A stretch of DNA of 64,000 nt from Bacterioplanoides sp965200585 (GCF_965200585.1 NZ_OZ241361.1), one strand, 5' to 3'. Shown: positions 17,436 through 25,182, numbered from the stretch's first letter. Made by a program: numbers and translations. Notes: a model not told the origin generated them from the sequence alone.

Positions 17436-18242
17436 TCAGCTGAAGAAAGTAGTTAATGAATTCTGATAGGTTTGCTGCAGCACTTGCTCAACCGGGATAT
17501 TTTTGACTTCAGCAATTTTCTCAGCAACAAACGGCAGATATTTCGGTGCATTTTCGTTACCCCGATAAGGTACGGGTGTGAGATAAGGCGCATCCGTTTC
17601 CAGCAATAAACTCTCCAGTGGTGTTTGAGCAACCACTTCCCGCACATTGTCGGCTTTATTAAAAGTCACGATGCCGTTGATGCCTAAACAGAAGCCCAGA
17701 TCAACAGCGATGCTGGCCAATTCCAGCCCTGATGTAAAACTATGCACAACACCTTTTTTCGCCATCTTAGGAGCGTATTCCTGCAGAATTTCAATGGTGT
17801 CATCATCGGCTTCACGGGTATGAATTACTACCGGTAGCTGACAATCAATCGCCAGCTGTAACTGCCGTTTGAATACCTGTTTCTGTACCTCGCGATCGCA
17901 ATGATCATAAAAATAATCTAACCCGATTTCACCAACCGCCACGACCTTGGGATTAATTGCATGGGTTTGAATATAAGCGTCGGTAGACTCATCAAATAGC
18001 GCGGCTTCATGTGGATGAACGCCAAGGGTGGCGTACACATCATCAAACTGTTCAGCCAGGCCAAGCGCGGTTGGCATATTATCCGGCTGAACTGCAATGG
18101 TCATAAAGCGCTCAACACCAATATGACGAGCAGCGTCGAGTGTTGCTTCCGGGCTTTCTTCTTTCAGATAATCCAGATGAAAGTGGGTCTCAATAATTGG
18201 CAATTGATAGTGCGGAATCTCGCGACGCTTTTTCTTGCTCAT
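17436..18242 (-). CDS. TatD family metal-dependent hydrolase
   Basis: A 268-residue TIM-barrel hydrolase of the TatD/YcfH type. Metal-binding motifs run in order: THFHLDY near the start, GEIGLDYFYD, VIHTREA, VVHSFTSG and LETDAPYLTP. TatD proteins are magnesium-dependent 3-prime exonucleases or DNases; YcfH and YjjV relatives also act on deaminated or damaged ends. The chosen ATG lies 7 bp after the stop of the upstream acyltransferase gene, indicating an operon. An open extension of 41 codons upstream overlaps that gene and is rejected. Confidence 0.88.
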   Translation of the reverse strand: MSKKKRREIPHYQLPIIETHFHLDYLKEESPEATLDAARHIGVERFMTIAVQPDNMPTALGLAEQFDDVYATLGVHPHEAALFDESTDAYIQTHAINPKVVAVGEIGLDYFYDHCDREVQKQVFKRQLQLAIDCQLPVVIHTREADDDTIEILQEYAPKMAKKGVVHSFTSGLELASIAVDLGFCLGINGIVTFNKADNVREVVAQTPLESLLLETDAPYLTPVPYRGNENAPKYLPFVAEKIAEVKNIPVEQVLQQTYQNSLTTFFS

Positions 18243-18249
18243 AATATGG

Positions 18250-18837
18250 TTACCCTGCGTGGAACTGGTCGTTCTTTTTACCACTGATGGAAGCATAAAC
18301 GGCTTTGATTTGTTCCATATCCGCTTCGATATCACCACTGGTGGTGTAGGTTTGTTTAATACCACCGGTTTTGTTTTTGTAATCCAGAAAGCCCATCAGA
18401 ATCGGCACACCGGCGCCATGAGCAATATGGTAAAAGCCGGTTTTCCAGTAAGTCACCTTAGAGCGGGTGCCTTCAGGCGGAACCAGCAAGAACAGCTGGT
18501 CATTGGCTTTAATCGCATCCACTGAAGCCTGCACCATATTGTTGGCCTTGGAGCGATCGACCGGGATGCCTCCCATCCACATCATCAGACCACGAAAGGG
18601 TGGCTTAAAAATCTGCTCTTTGCCCATCCAGTAGATTCGGGCACGCAGAGAAAAGGCAATCATCAGGGTGAAGGGCAAATCCCAGTTGCTGGTGTGCGGC
18701 GCGGCAATCATCACACATTTCTTTAAATCGCGCGGAATTTCCCCTTCGGTTTTCCAGCCCAGCAACTTCAGGGTTATCACGGATAACCAGCGCAGGATGG
18801 TCTTCAGAATCGGGGTGTCGAACATGGTAGTGTGCAT
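18250..18837 (-). CDS. 1-acyl-sn-glycerol-3-phosphate acyltransferase-like protein
   Basis: A 195-residue PlsC-superfamily protein with the catalytic HxxxxD motif (PHTSNWD) and the acyl-acceptor motif PPEGTRS. A hydrophobic N-terminal helix suggests membrane association. It is shorter than PlsC and of the divergent kind often found apart from phospholipid genes; the real acceptor is uncertain. AGAGG six bases before the ATG at 18837 fixes the start and excludes a 34-codon N-terminal extension. It is upstream of and probably cotranscribed with tatD. Confidence 0.82.
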   Translation of the reverse strand: MHTTMFDTPILKTILRWLSVITLKLLGWKTEGEIPRDLKKCVMIAAPHTSNWDLPFTLMIAFSLRARIYWMGKEQIFKPPFRGLMMWMGGIPVDRSKANNMVQASVDAIKANDQLFLLVPPEGTRSKVTYWKTGFYHIAHGAGVPILMGFLDYKNKTGGIKQTYTTSGDIEADMEQIKAVYASISGKKNDQFHAG

Positions 18838-19035
18838 ACACAACCTCTGGTAATAAAATCGTAGAGGGCGCGCATGATACTCTGAGCGTATGACAACACA
18901 AAGTCCTGTCTTGCCGGATTCTGCGATCTGCGTCGGCAATGACTGGAAAATCAGAGGCAGAAGGGCTTTCTTCGTGATCTTTCTTCACGAAATATGTTCT
19001 TTTCATTCATTAATAGGCTGTGTCGGGAGTTTTTT

Positions 19036-19608
19036 ATGCCAGTACTTCACGCTCATACACCAGAAACAATCACCGATAGGGAAGGTGAGGTGTGTCTTGT
19101 CTTGCCATCGCCGGTGGGTGATATGGTGATTCGGGGGAATCATGAGGTGATTCGTAGTCTGCGTTTTCAGCCAGGACAGAAGAACCGCAAAACAGAGCAG
19201 GCTCAGTGGGCTTCTGACTGCGAACAGCAACTGATGAATTATTGGGCCGGGGAGCCGGTCGTTTTCGATTTGCCCATAAAACCACTAGGGACAGCATTCC
19301 AGCAAGCTGTCTGGCAAGCGTTACAGGCGATACCTTACGGCCAGCTCAGCAGTTATCAGCAACTGGCGGAGGCAATTGGTAACCCCGGCTCTGTGCGCGC
19401 GGTTGCCAGTGCCAATGCCCGTAATCCCATCAGTCTGATTATTCCCTGTCATCGGGTGATTGGTTCTGACCGGGCATTGCGCGGGTACGCGGGGGGCATT
19501 GAAACCAAAGCCCGGTTGCTGCAGTTGGAAGGGCATAAGATTGAATCTGGAGAGGTGACACAAAAGACACGAGTGATCCCGGTAAGTCAGCAAAAAAGTC
19601 TGTTTTAA
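19036..19608 (+). CDS. ogt: Methylated-DNA-[protein]-cysteine S-methyltransferase
   Basis: A 190-residue DNA repair protein with the suicide-cysteine motif PCHRVIGSDRALRGYAGG and the recognition-helix region SVRAVASANARNP. It removes O6-alkyl groups from guanine. It lacks the Ada regulatory domain, so Ogt is the right subgroup. The ATG at 19036 has GGGAG six bases upstream; an ATG 42 nt earlier has no ribosome binding site. A short C-terminal extension of about 25 residues (after LEGHK) is unusual for Ogt. Confidence 0.92.
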   Translation: MPVLHAHTPETITDREGEVCLVLPSPVGDMVIRGNHEVIRSLRFQPGQKNRKTEQAQWASDCEQQLMNYWAGEPVVFDLPIKPLGTAFQQAVWQALQAIPYGQLSSYQQLAEAIGNPGSVRAVASANARNPISLIIPCHRVIGSDRALRGYAGGIETKARLLQLEGHKIESGEVTQKTRVIPVSQQKSLF

Positions 19609-19632
19609 CGAAGAAAGTGTTTCGCTTAACAG

Positions 19633-19660
19633 TTGCAAACTCAGTGTAAAGCGTTAATAT
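19633..19660 (+). promoter_or_regulatory. Candidate promoter of the aromatic leader / DAHP synthase unit
   Basis: TTGCAA (19633-19638) and TAATAT (19655-19660) are 16 bp apart. If used, transcription would start at or within a base or two of the leader peptide ATG at 19667, which would make the leader essentially leaderless. No other good promoter is visible before the leader. Confidence 0.4.
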
Positions 19661-19666
19661 CAAAGT

Positions 19667-19813
19667 ATGAATATTTCAAACACACGTACATCCCTGATGG
19701 GAAGCCTGCAAAAAACAGCTCAAGCCGCTAGCGGTTTGACTGCTGGCGCACGTGTGTATTTTTGGTGGTATGGCTTTGGCTATTTTAGTCAGGAGTCGGG
19801 TCGCCAGTTGTAA
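19667..19813 (+). CDS. Aromatic-rich leader peptide (48 residues)
   Basis: A 48-codon reading frame ending 385 bp before the DAHP synthase start. Codons 31-40 read Y-F-W-W-Y-G-F-G-Y-F: eight aromatic residues in ten, covering all three aromatic amino acids. Such clusters are the hallmark of ribosome-mediated attenuation leaders (as in trpL and pheL). Four RNA arms, the last pair a terminator, follow at 19829-19905. The next gene makes the first committed intermediate of Tyr, Phe and Trp, which fits exactly. There is no clear Shine-Dalgarno; a second in-frame ATG (codon 11) is possible. Confidence 0.75.
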   Translation: MNISNTRTSLMGSLQKTAQAASGLTAGARVYFWWYGFGYFSQESGRQL

Positions 19814-19828
19814 CACAGAGACAACAAA

Positions 19829-19905
19829 GGCAGTCCCGGTGAAACGCCAGACTGCCACCAGGGAATCTGAAACCCCGATTGGCAGTCAGCCAGTCGGGGT
19901 TTTTT
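19829..19905 (+). promoter_or_regulatory. Transcription attenuator: four alternating RNA arms with terminator
   Basis: Arm 1 is GGCAGTC (19829-19835), arm 2 GACTGCCA (19850-19857), arm 3 CCCCGATTGGC plus AGTC (19873-19887) and arm 4 GCCAGTCGGGG (19889-19899), followed by TTTTTT. Arms 1:2 and 2:3 can pair through the GGCAGTC/GACTGCC complement. Arms 3:4 form an 11-bp intrinsic terminator with one G-U pair. These pairings exclude each other. The aromatic codons lie about 45 nt before arm 1, further than in E. coli trp, so the exact switching scheme may differ. Confidence 0.7.
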
Positions 19906-19962
19906 ATTGGTCGTCGTTTTTAACAGAAACACAAAACGACACACACTGAAGAGAGCAATGCG

Positions 19963-20076
19963 ATGGAAACACACTGCATGCAAAACATCACTCATTCTCA
20001 ACCTGCTAACGCCGGAAGCGCTGCGTATTTTGGTGCGGACTTATTTGGTAAGGGTTTAGTGCGTTATTGGCACTGA
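19963..20076 (+). CDS. Possible second leader peptide ending in Arg-Tyr-Trp-His
   Basis: A 37-codon frame between the attenuator terminator and the DAHP synthase gene, with GAAGAGAG about 7 nt before its ATG. It includes A-Y-F-G, D-L-F-G and a terminal R-Y-W-H just before the stop. A stable hairpin (20052-20080) covers these last codons, and a C-rich, G-poor stretch starts right after the stop. The arrangement recalls TnaC, where a stalled ribosome at the stop hides a Rho site; that parallel is inference. It could also be a chance frame. Confidence 0.4.
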   Translation: METHCMQNITHSQPANAGSAAYFGADLFGKGLVRYWH

Positions 20077-20080
20077 ACCC
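20052..20080 (+). promoter_or_regulatory. RNA hairpin over the end of the second leader ORF
   Basis: Arms GGGTTTAGTGC (20052-20062) and GCACTGAACCC (20070-20080) form 11 pairs, one of them G-U, with a 7-nt loop holding the Tyr-Trp codons. No T-run follows, so it is not an intrinsic terminator. A ribosome at the end of the small ORF would melt it. Confidence 0.5.
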
Positions 20081-20082
20081 GG

Positions 20083-20128
20083 TCAAAAGCAACACTGCTC
20101 AAAACCAACACCACTCAAAACCAAACAA
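20083..20128 (+). promoter_or_regulatory. C-rich, G-poor stretch resembling a Rho utilisation site
   Basis: In these 46 nt I count 16 C against 2 G, with almost no pairing potential and an imperfect CTCAAAACCAA repeat. Rho loads on unstructured C-over-G RNA of this type. It begins 6 nt after the second leader stop codon and ends about 70 nt before the DAHP synthase ATG. Confidence 0.35.
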
Positions 20129-20198
20129 GTAAGCAAAAGCAAGCAAATCGATATAAGCGCTAACGTTTAACGAGCTAAGAGAATTAAGAGAGACAACG

Positions 20199-21287
20199 AT
20201 GAATACTTCAGTAGCAAAAGCACAACAAAGCGAAAAAATGGCTGCCAATGATCCGGCGGTTCGCCAGGTACGTACACCGCGTGAATTAAAACAGCAGCTG
20301 TCATTGAGTGATGAGCTGGTATTGCAAATTGACCAACAGCGCCAACAAGTGCGCGATGTATTAAATGGCGATGATGATCGCTTATTAATTGTTACCGGCC
20401 CATGTTCACTACACGACGAAGCAGCCGCACTGGATTACGGCAAACGTCTGGCCGCTTTAAATGAGCAGCTCAGCGATAAACTATTAATTGTGATGCGCGC
20501 TTACGTGGAAAAGCCCCGCACTCATATCGGCTGGAAAGGTCTGGCGTACGATCCGGAGCGTGACGGTCGTGGCAATATGGAGCAGGGAGTGACCCGCTCT
20601 CGCCAGTTAATGATCCAGTTGGCGGAACTTGGACTGCCTCTGGCAACCGAGGCTCTGAATCCACTCACCATGCTGTACCTTGATGATCTGGTTAGCTGGA
20701 CTGCCATTGGTGCTCGCACAGCCGAATCACAAACTCACCGTGAAATGGTCAGCCACTTGCCAATGCCGGTTGGCATTAAAAATGGCACTGATGGTTCGGC
20801 AACCACCGCAGTGAATGCCATGATTTCGGCGCGCCACAGCCATCATACGCTGGGGGTGGATGTGGATGGTCAGATTGCCATGCTGGACACCCCGGGAAAC
20901 CCGGATACCCATCTGGTATTACGCGGCGGTAAAGATATTCAGGGCAAAACTGTGACGAACTACGATGCCGATAGTATTGCAGCCTCATTAACCACGCTGG
21001 CAGCGGGTGGTGTGAATACCAAAGTGATGGTGGATTGCAGCCACGATAATGCCGAGAAACAGCATCTGCGTCAGATTGATATTGCCAAGGAAGTAGTCGC
21101 TCAGCGTGCAGCAGGTAATAAGGCTATCATGGGTTTAATGCTGGAGAGCTTCCTCGAAGAAGGTAAGCAAGGCATGGATGGTGAAAATGGTGATGGCCAG
21201 CTGACTTACGGTAAGTCGATTACCGATCCGTGTATCAGCTGGGGGCAGACTGAGGAGTTGCTCCTTGATCTATATAATTCTCTTTAA
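20199..21287 (+). CDS. 3-deoxy-7-phosphoheptulonate synthase (DAHP synthase, type I)
   Basis: A 362-residue AroF/AroG/AroH-type enzyme that condenses phosphoenolpyruvate with erythrose 4-phosphate at the entry to the shikimate pathway. Key motifs: GPCSLHD near 66, MRAYVEKPRTHIGWKGL, ARTAESQTHRE, GIKNGTDG, HLVLRGGK and MVDCSHDN. Which of the Tyr-, Phe- or Trp-inhibited isozymes it is cannot be settled by eye. AAGAGAG precedes the ATG. The preceding 590 bp hold an attenuator whose leader peptide carries Tyr, Phe and Trp codons, so control by charged aromatic tRNAs is likely. Confidence 0.95.
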   Translation: MNTSVAKAQQSEKMAANDPAVRQVRTPRELKQQLSLSDELVLQIDQQRQQVRDVLNGDDDRLLIVTGPCSLHDEAAALDYGKRLAALNEQLSDKLLIVMRAYVEKPRTHIGWKGLAYDPERDGRGNMEQGVTRSRQLMIQLAELGLPLATEALNPLTMLYLDDLVSWTAIGARTAESQTHREMVSHLPMPVGIKNGTDGSATTAVNAMISARHSHHTLGVDVDGQIAMLDTPGNPDTHLVLRGGKDIQGKTVTNYDADSIAASLTTLAAGGVNTKVMVDCSHDNAEKQHLRQIDIAKEVVAQRAAGNKAIMGLMLESFLEEGKQGMDGENGDGQLTYGKSITDPCISWGQTEELLLDLYNSL

Positions 21288-21303
21288 CTCTGCAGAGGTT
21301 GAT

Positions 21304-21660
21304 TTGAAAAATCTTTATCGGTGGCAATGCTTAGTATGTGATACCGCTAATTCTTCTGGGGTTGAGAGCTGTTTTAATTGTGGTTGCAGTTCAACTCCAA
21401 CTGGTGAAGAAGTTTCCGGGAGAAAAACTTACTGGAGTCGGGCAGGAGGTAACGCTGATGAACTAACCTGTCCAAGTTGCGGTGATAAGTTCCTATTTGC
21501 TAAAACATTTGAATATGTTGATGGTATACCCGTTCAACTTTTTACTCAGACATATCTTCAAAGAAAATGTCTGAGTTGTGATTTTTATAATGAGGAGGAG
21601 TACAAACTAACCTTCATGAGAAAACTTTTACGGAAATACTTTTCTAGAAAACCAAACTGA
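21304..21660 (+). CDS. Zinc-ribbon protein with RanBP2-type finger
   Basis: A 118-residue protein with two probable zinc sites. The first is W-x-C-x2-C-x10-C-x2-C near the N-terminus (WQCLVCD...CFNCG), the pattern of RanBP2-type fingers. The second is CPSCG...CLSCD, about 30 residues apart. The C-terminus is basic (RKLLRKYFSRK). Function unknown; RNA or protein binding is plausible. The start is TTG with AGAGG seven bases upstream. Base composition is visibly more A+T-rich than its neighbours, suggesting recent acquisition. It is squeezed between DAHP synthase (16 bp) and the convergent dusC (2 bp). Confidence 0.6.
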   Translation: MKNLYRWQCLVCDTANSSGVESCFNCGCSSTPTGEEVSGRKTYWSRAGGNADELTCPSCGDKFLFAKTFEYVDGIPVQLFTQTYLQRKCLSCDFYNEEEYKLTFMRKLLRKYFSRKPN

Positions 21661-21662
21661 TT

Positions 21663-22721
21663 CTAAAACCCACTATGCTGATACTGTTTAAAATCCTCCC
21701 GCTGTGGAGGATTTTTTTCGACCTCAATAATTGCCTGATCTAACTTCTCAAAAAACAGATCTTTATCACGCTCGCGTTTTATCTGCTGGAATACCGCCGA
21801 GATTTCTAGCGACTGCATGGTGAAATAATGCAGCCATTGTTTTAAGCGGTCGGTCAGCTGCTTGTCGTTTAAGTGCTGAATATCGTCAGCCAATTTGCGG
21901 AATAACTGTAAATGCTGCTGCCAGTCTTGTGGTTGGTAATCCAAACCCGAGTGCTGCGCTTTAATGCGTAATCCTAAATCGGGTGTGGCGACTAAACCAC
22001 GGCCAATCATCAGAATATCCGAGCCACTTTCCTTTATGCATTGCTGGGCATTGTCCGGCGTCCAGATCTCGCCATTGGCTAATACCGGAATGCTGAGCTG
22101 TTGTTTGATGCGGGCAATCCAGTCCCAATAGGCGGGTGGTTTGTAGCCCTCGGTCTTGGTGCGGGCGTGTACCGTTAGCCATTGAATGCCCGCCGAAGCC
22201 AGGGCGTTAGCATTCTCTAACGCCAGACTTTTATCTTTAAATCCTAAACGCATTTTGGCGGATACCGGAATATGTGCAGGAACCGCCCGGCGCACAGCCG
22301 CGGTAATCTCGTGGATCAGCTCTGGCCACTGTAATAACACGGCACCGCCCTGGCTTTTGTTCACGGTTTTGGCCGGGCAGCCAAAATTCAGATCAATGGC
22401 GGGCGCGCCCATGGCCGCTACTTTGGCGGCATTCTCGGCCATCAGCTGCGGGTCATTGCCTAATAACTGAATATGTACCGGCGTTCCGGCCCGGGTTTTA
22501 CCACGTTGTTCTCCGGTATAAGCGAGCTCCGGACTGAAGCGTTTAAACACCCGTTGCGGATATACCTGCTTGGTAATGCGGATAAATTCGGTGACGCAGT
22601 GGTCAATACCGCCCACAGCGGTTAGCAGTTCGCGGAAGTGACCATCCATCAGGCCTTCCATCGGAGCCAGAGCGATATAGGGAGCGTGACAATCAGAAAA
22701 AGGGAGGGAGCCAGTAAACAT
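21663..22721 (-). CDS. dusC: tRNA-dihydrouridine synthase C
   Basis: A 352-residue FMN-dependent tRNA dihydrouridine synthase. LAPMEGLMD opens the TIM barrel, the catalytic cysteine is in NFGCPAKTVN, and SAKMRLG, VHARTK, ANGEIW and MIGRGL follow. E. coli DusC modifies U16 of tRNA; the EGLMD and GEIWTPDNAQQC segments match DusC better than DusA or DusB. The C-terminus (about 330-352) is longer than in E. coli. It reads away from oadG, sharing a compact divergent promoter region. Confidence 0.92.
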   Translation of the reverse strand: MFTGSLPFSDCHAPYIALAPMEGLMDGHFRELLTAVGGIDHCVTEFIRITKQVYPQRVFKRFSPELAYTGEQRGKTRAGTPVHIQLLGNDPQLMAENAAKVAAMGAPAIDLNFGCPAKTVNKSQGGAVLLQWPELIHEITAAVRRAVPAHIPVSAKMRLGFKDKSLALENANALASAGIQWLTVHARTKTEGYKPPAYWDWIARIKQQLSIPVLANGEIWTPDNAQQCIKESGSDILMIGRGLVATPDLGLRIKAQHSGLDYQPQDWQQHLQLFRKLADDIQHLNDKQLTDRLKQWLHYFTMQSLEISAVFQQIKRERDKDLFFEKLDQAIIEVEKNPPQREDFKQYQHSGF

Positions 22722-22765
22722 AAAACCCGGGTGGTTGCAGCGTCGTCAGAAAATAATACTTCCGG

Positions 22766-22804
22766 ATTATACGCTTGAGTGATTTGTCACTCTAGCGGTA
22801 TAAC
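22766..22804. promoter_or_regulatory. Divergent dusC/oadG promoters around a palindrome
   Basis: Rightward: TTGAGT (22775-22780), 18 bp, TATAAC (22799-22804). Leftward: a perfect TATAAT complement at 22766-22771. A palindrome, GAGTGA-TTTG-TCACTC (22777-22792), sits in the rightward spacer and the leftward -35 region, so one protein there could control both. Its 4-bp centre does not fit a standard CRP site. The rightward start would leave a leader of about 230 nt before oadG; I see no riboswitch in it. Confidence 0.45.
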
Positions 22805-23043
22805 CAATGTGAATGATGAATAACACTGCTCCTTATAGCGGCAGTGCGACTTGCTTGTGGCGTGTTTTACGTAACAGGTGGTTGGTATTTAACCTGATGG
22901 AAACCGGTTTTTGTTGCGCGTATATAGGGTTTTCAGTAATCTACGGCGGCTTACTATCCCCGTCAGTACGCGTTTTCGCTGATGAAAACAGGCACTGGCG
23001 GAGGCAGCGAGCTCCGACAAAAAACATAAAGAGGACGCCTGAC

Positions 23044-23289
23044 ATGACTGAGCCAAGTCTCGTCTCTCAAGGTTTGGAACTGATGGTATTTGGTATGGGA
23101 GTCGTATTTGTCTTCCTGACCATGCTGGTATTTGTAACCAGTGCCATGTCCAAACTGGTAAATAAAATTGCGCCGGAACCAGAGGTGGTTGCTACTCCAG
23201 CTGCACCCGCTGCTCCAACCCAAGGCGTAGACCCTGTACTGTTAAAAGTTTTAGCAGCAGCAGTTAAAGAGCATCGCGCGCGTCAGTGA
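23044..23289 (+). CDS. oadG: Oxaloacetate decarboxylase gamma subunit
   Basis: An 81-residue protein with one membrane helix (about 12-33), a Pro/Ala linker and a short C-terminal tail, the normal plan of OadG. It anchors the alpha subunit to the beta subunit and carries the zinc-binding tail; here the tail ends KEHRARQ. AAGAGGA lies 8 nt before the ATG. First gene of oadGAB, 100 bp before oadA. Confidence 0.88.
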   Translation: MTEPSLVSQGLELMVFGMGVVFVFLTMLVFVTSAMSKLVNKIAPEPEVVATPAAPAAPTQGVDPVLLKVLAAAVKEHRARQ

Positions 23290-23389
23290 TTCCTATCACT
23301 GTTAACCGCTACCAAAAGTAGTAGTAGCTCGCGAATAACAAGATTACCCAAACGTTTACAACGTTAACGGATTGAAAAGGCCATCACCC

Positions 23390-25168
23390 ATGACCGATTC
23401 TAAAAAACCTTTAGGTATCACCGATGTCGTACTGCGCGACGCACACCAGTCTATTCTGGCTACTCGTATGCGCATCGACGATATGCTTCCCATTGCTGAA
23501 AAACTGGATCAAGTAGGCTACTGGTCTCTTGAATCCTGGGGCGGCGCAACCTTCGATTCTTGCATCCGCTTCCTGGGCGAAGACCCATGGGATCGCATTC
23601 GCGAATTCAAAAAAGCCATGCCAAAAACCCCGCATCAAATGCTGCTGCGTGGTCAGAACCTGCTGGGCTACCGTCACTACGCTGATGACGTGGTTGATAA
23701 ATTCGTAGAACGCGCTGCTACCAACGGTGTAGACGTTTTCCGTGTATTCGACGCGATGAATGACCCGCGCAACCTGGAAACAGCGCTGAAAGCTGTTAAG
23801 AAACAGGGTAAACACGCACAGGGTACGCTGTCGTTTACGACTTCTCCGGTTCACACCATGGAAGCATGGGTGTCTCTGGCGAAACAAATTGAAGATATGG
23901 GCGCAGACTCTATCGCTATTAAAGATATGGCGGGTGTCCTGACTCCATACGATGCGTTTGAACTGGTTAGCAAGCTGAAAGCTCAGACTGACCTGGAAGT
24001 TCAACTGCACGCTCACGCGACCTCTGGTCTGTCTGACATGACCATCCTGAAAGCAGTAGAAGCGGGCATCGACCGCGTTGATACCGCTATCTCTTCTATG
24101 TCCATGACTTACGGTCACACCGCGACTGAATCTGTTGTGGCTGCACTGGCAGGTACTGAGCGTGAAACTGGCATCGATCTGCTGTTGCTGGAAGAAATCG
24201 CTGCTTACTTCCGTGAAGTTCGTAAGAAGTACGCCAAGTTTGAAGGTGCTCTGAAAGGCACTGATTCCCGTATTCTGGTTGCCCAGGTTCCTGGCGGCAT
24301 GTTAACCAACATGGAAAACCAGCTGCGTGAGCAAGGTGCGTCTGACAAGTTCGACGACGTACTGAAAGAAATTCCACGTGTTCGTGAAGATCTGGGTTTC
24401 ATTCCTCTGGTAACTCCAACTTCTCAGATCGTTGGTACTCAGGCGGTACTGAACGTACTGACTGGCGAGCGTTACAAGTCTATCTCTAAAGAAACCCAGG
24501 GCATCCTGAAAGGCGAATACGGTGCTGCACCGGCGCCTATGAATGCTGAGCTGCAGGCTCGTGTTCTGGATGGCGCTGAAGCAATCACTTGTCGTCCGGC
24601 TGACCTGCTGGAAAACGAGATGGACAAGATCATTGCAGACGTTGACGCACTGGCTGCCGACAAAGGCATCAAGCTGGCTGACGAGAAAATCGACGACGCA
24701 CTGACTTACGCTCTGTTCCCACAGATTGCTCCTAAGTTCCTGGAAAACCGTGGTAACCCGGATGCGTTCGAACCAGCGCCTAAAGGTGCTGACGAAGATA
24801 CCTTCACTGTAACCGTTGACGGCAACGAATACGTGGTGAAAGTTGACGACGGTGGTGATGTTAAAGAACTGGCTCCGGTTAACGGTGCTCCACTGAGCTT
24901 TGGTGGTGCTGCACCAGCAGCAGGTGCTCCTGCGGCAGCGGCTCCAGTTGGCGGCGGCGACCCAATCGCGGCGCCTCTGGCGGGTAACGTCTGGAAAGTG
25001 ATGGTTCAGCCAGGCCAGCAAGTTGCTGAAGGTGATGTGGTTATCATCCTGGAAGCGATGAAGATGGAAACTGAAGTACGTGCTCCACGCGCCGGTACTA
25101 TCGGTAGCGTTGCGGCGGCGGAAGGTTCTGCTGTTAAAGTTGGCGACACTCTGTACACGCTGGCTTAA
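23390..25168 (+). CDS. oadA: Oxaloacetate decarboxylase alpha subunit (biotin-containing)
   Basis: A 592-residue carboxyltransferase. The N-terminal TIM barrel has LRDAHQS, the metal-site lysine in AIKDMAGVL and HAHATSG. An alanine/proline-rich linker (about 515-535) leads to a C-terminal biotinyl domain with EAMKMET, whose lysine is biotinylated. It takes carboxylate from oxaloacetate, or possibly from malonyl or methylmalonyl groups in paralogues, and passes carboxybiotin to OadB. The ATG is chosen over a TTG six codons upstream. Codon use looks optimised, suggesting high expression. Confidence 0.94.
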   Translation: MTDSKKPLGITDVVLRDAHQSILATRMRIDDMLPIAEKLDQVGYWSLESWGGATFDSCIRFLGEDPWDRIREFKKAMPKTPHQMLLRGQNLLGYRHYADDVVDKFVERAATNGVDVFRVFDAMNDPRNLETALKAVKKQGKHAQGTLSFTTSPVHTMEAWVSLAKQIEDMGADSIAIKDMAGVLTPYDAFELVSKLKAQTDLEVQLHAHATSGLSDMTILKAVEAGIDRVDTAISSMSMTYGHTATESVVAALAGTERETGIDLLLLEEIAAYFREVRKKYAKFEGALKGTDSRILVAQVPGGMLTNMENQLREQGASDKFDDVLKEIPRVREDLGFIPLVTPTSQIVGTQAVLNVLTGERYKSISKETQGILKGEYGAAPAPMNAELQARVLDGAEAITCRPADLLENEMDKIIADVDALAADKGIKLADEKIDDALTYALFPQIAPKFLENRGNPDAFEPAPKGADEDTFTVTVDGNEYVVKVDDGGDVKELAPVNGAPLSFGGAAPAAGAPAAAAPVGGGDPIAAPLAGNVWKVMVQPGQQVAEGDVVIILEAMKMETEVRAPRAGTIGSVAAAEGSAVKVGDTLYTLA

Positions 25169-25182
25169 TAGGAGGCTGACTG

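Noticed and set aside
18243..18365. 41-codon extension of the TatD protein
   Set aside because: It overlaps the acyltransferase gene and precedes the conserved start of the family.
19752..19949. 65-codon frame across the attenuator
   Set aside because: It reads through the terminator hairpin and T-run and has no ribosome binding site; the 48-codon frame explains the region better.
19958..20059. Alternative 33-codon frame starting MRWKHTACK in the second leader region
   Set aside because: Its ATG is too close to the GAAGAGAG; the frame at 19963 has better spacing and ends at the hairpin.
22777..22792. CRP binding site
   Set aside because: The half-sites are 4 bp apart, not 6, and the outer bases do not match.
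22813..23043. N-terminal extension of oadG by 77 codons
   Set aside because: OadG proteins are about 80 residues; the ATG at 23044 has a proper ribosome binding site and follows a mapped-looking promoter and leader.
23411..25021. Long antisense reading frames (235 and 239 codons) across oadA
   Set aside because: They mirror the codon pattern of a highly expressed gene, lack start signals and resemble no family; oadA is certain.
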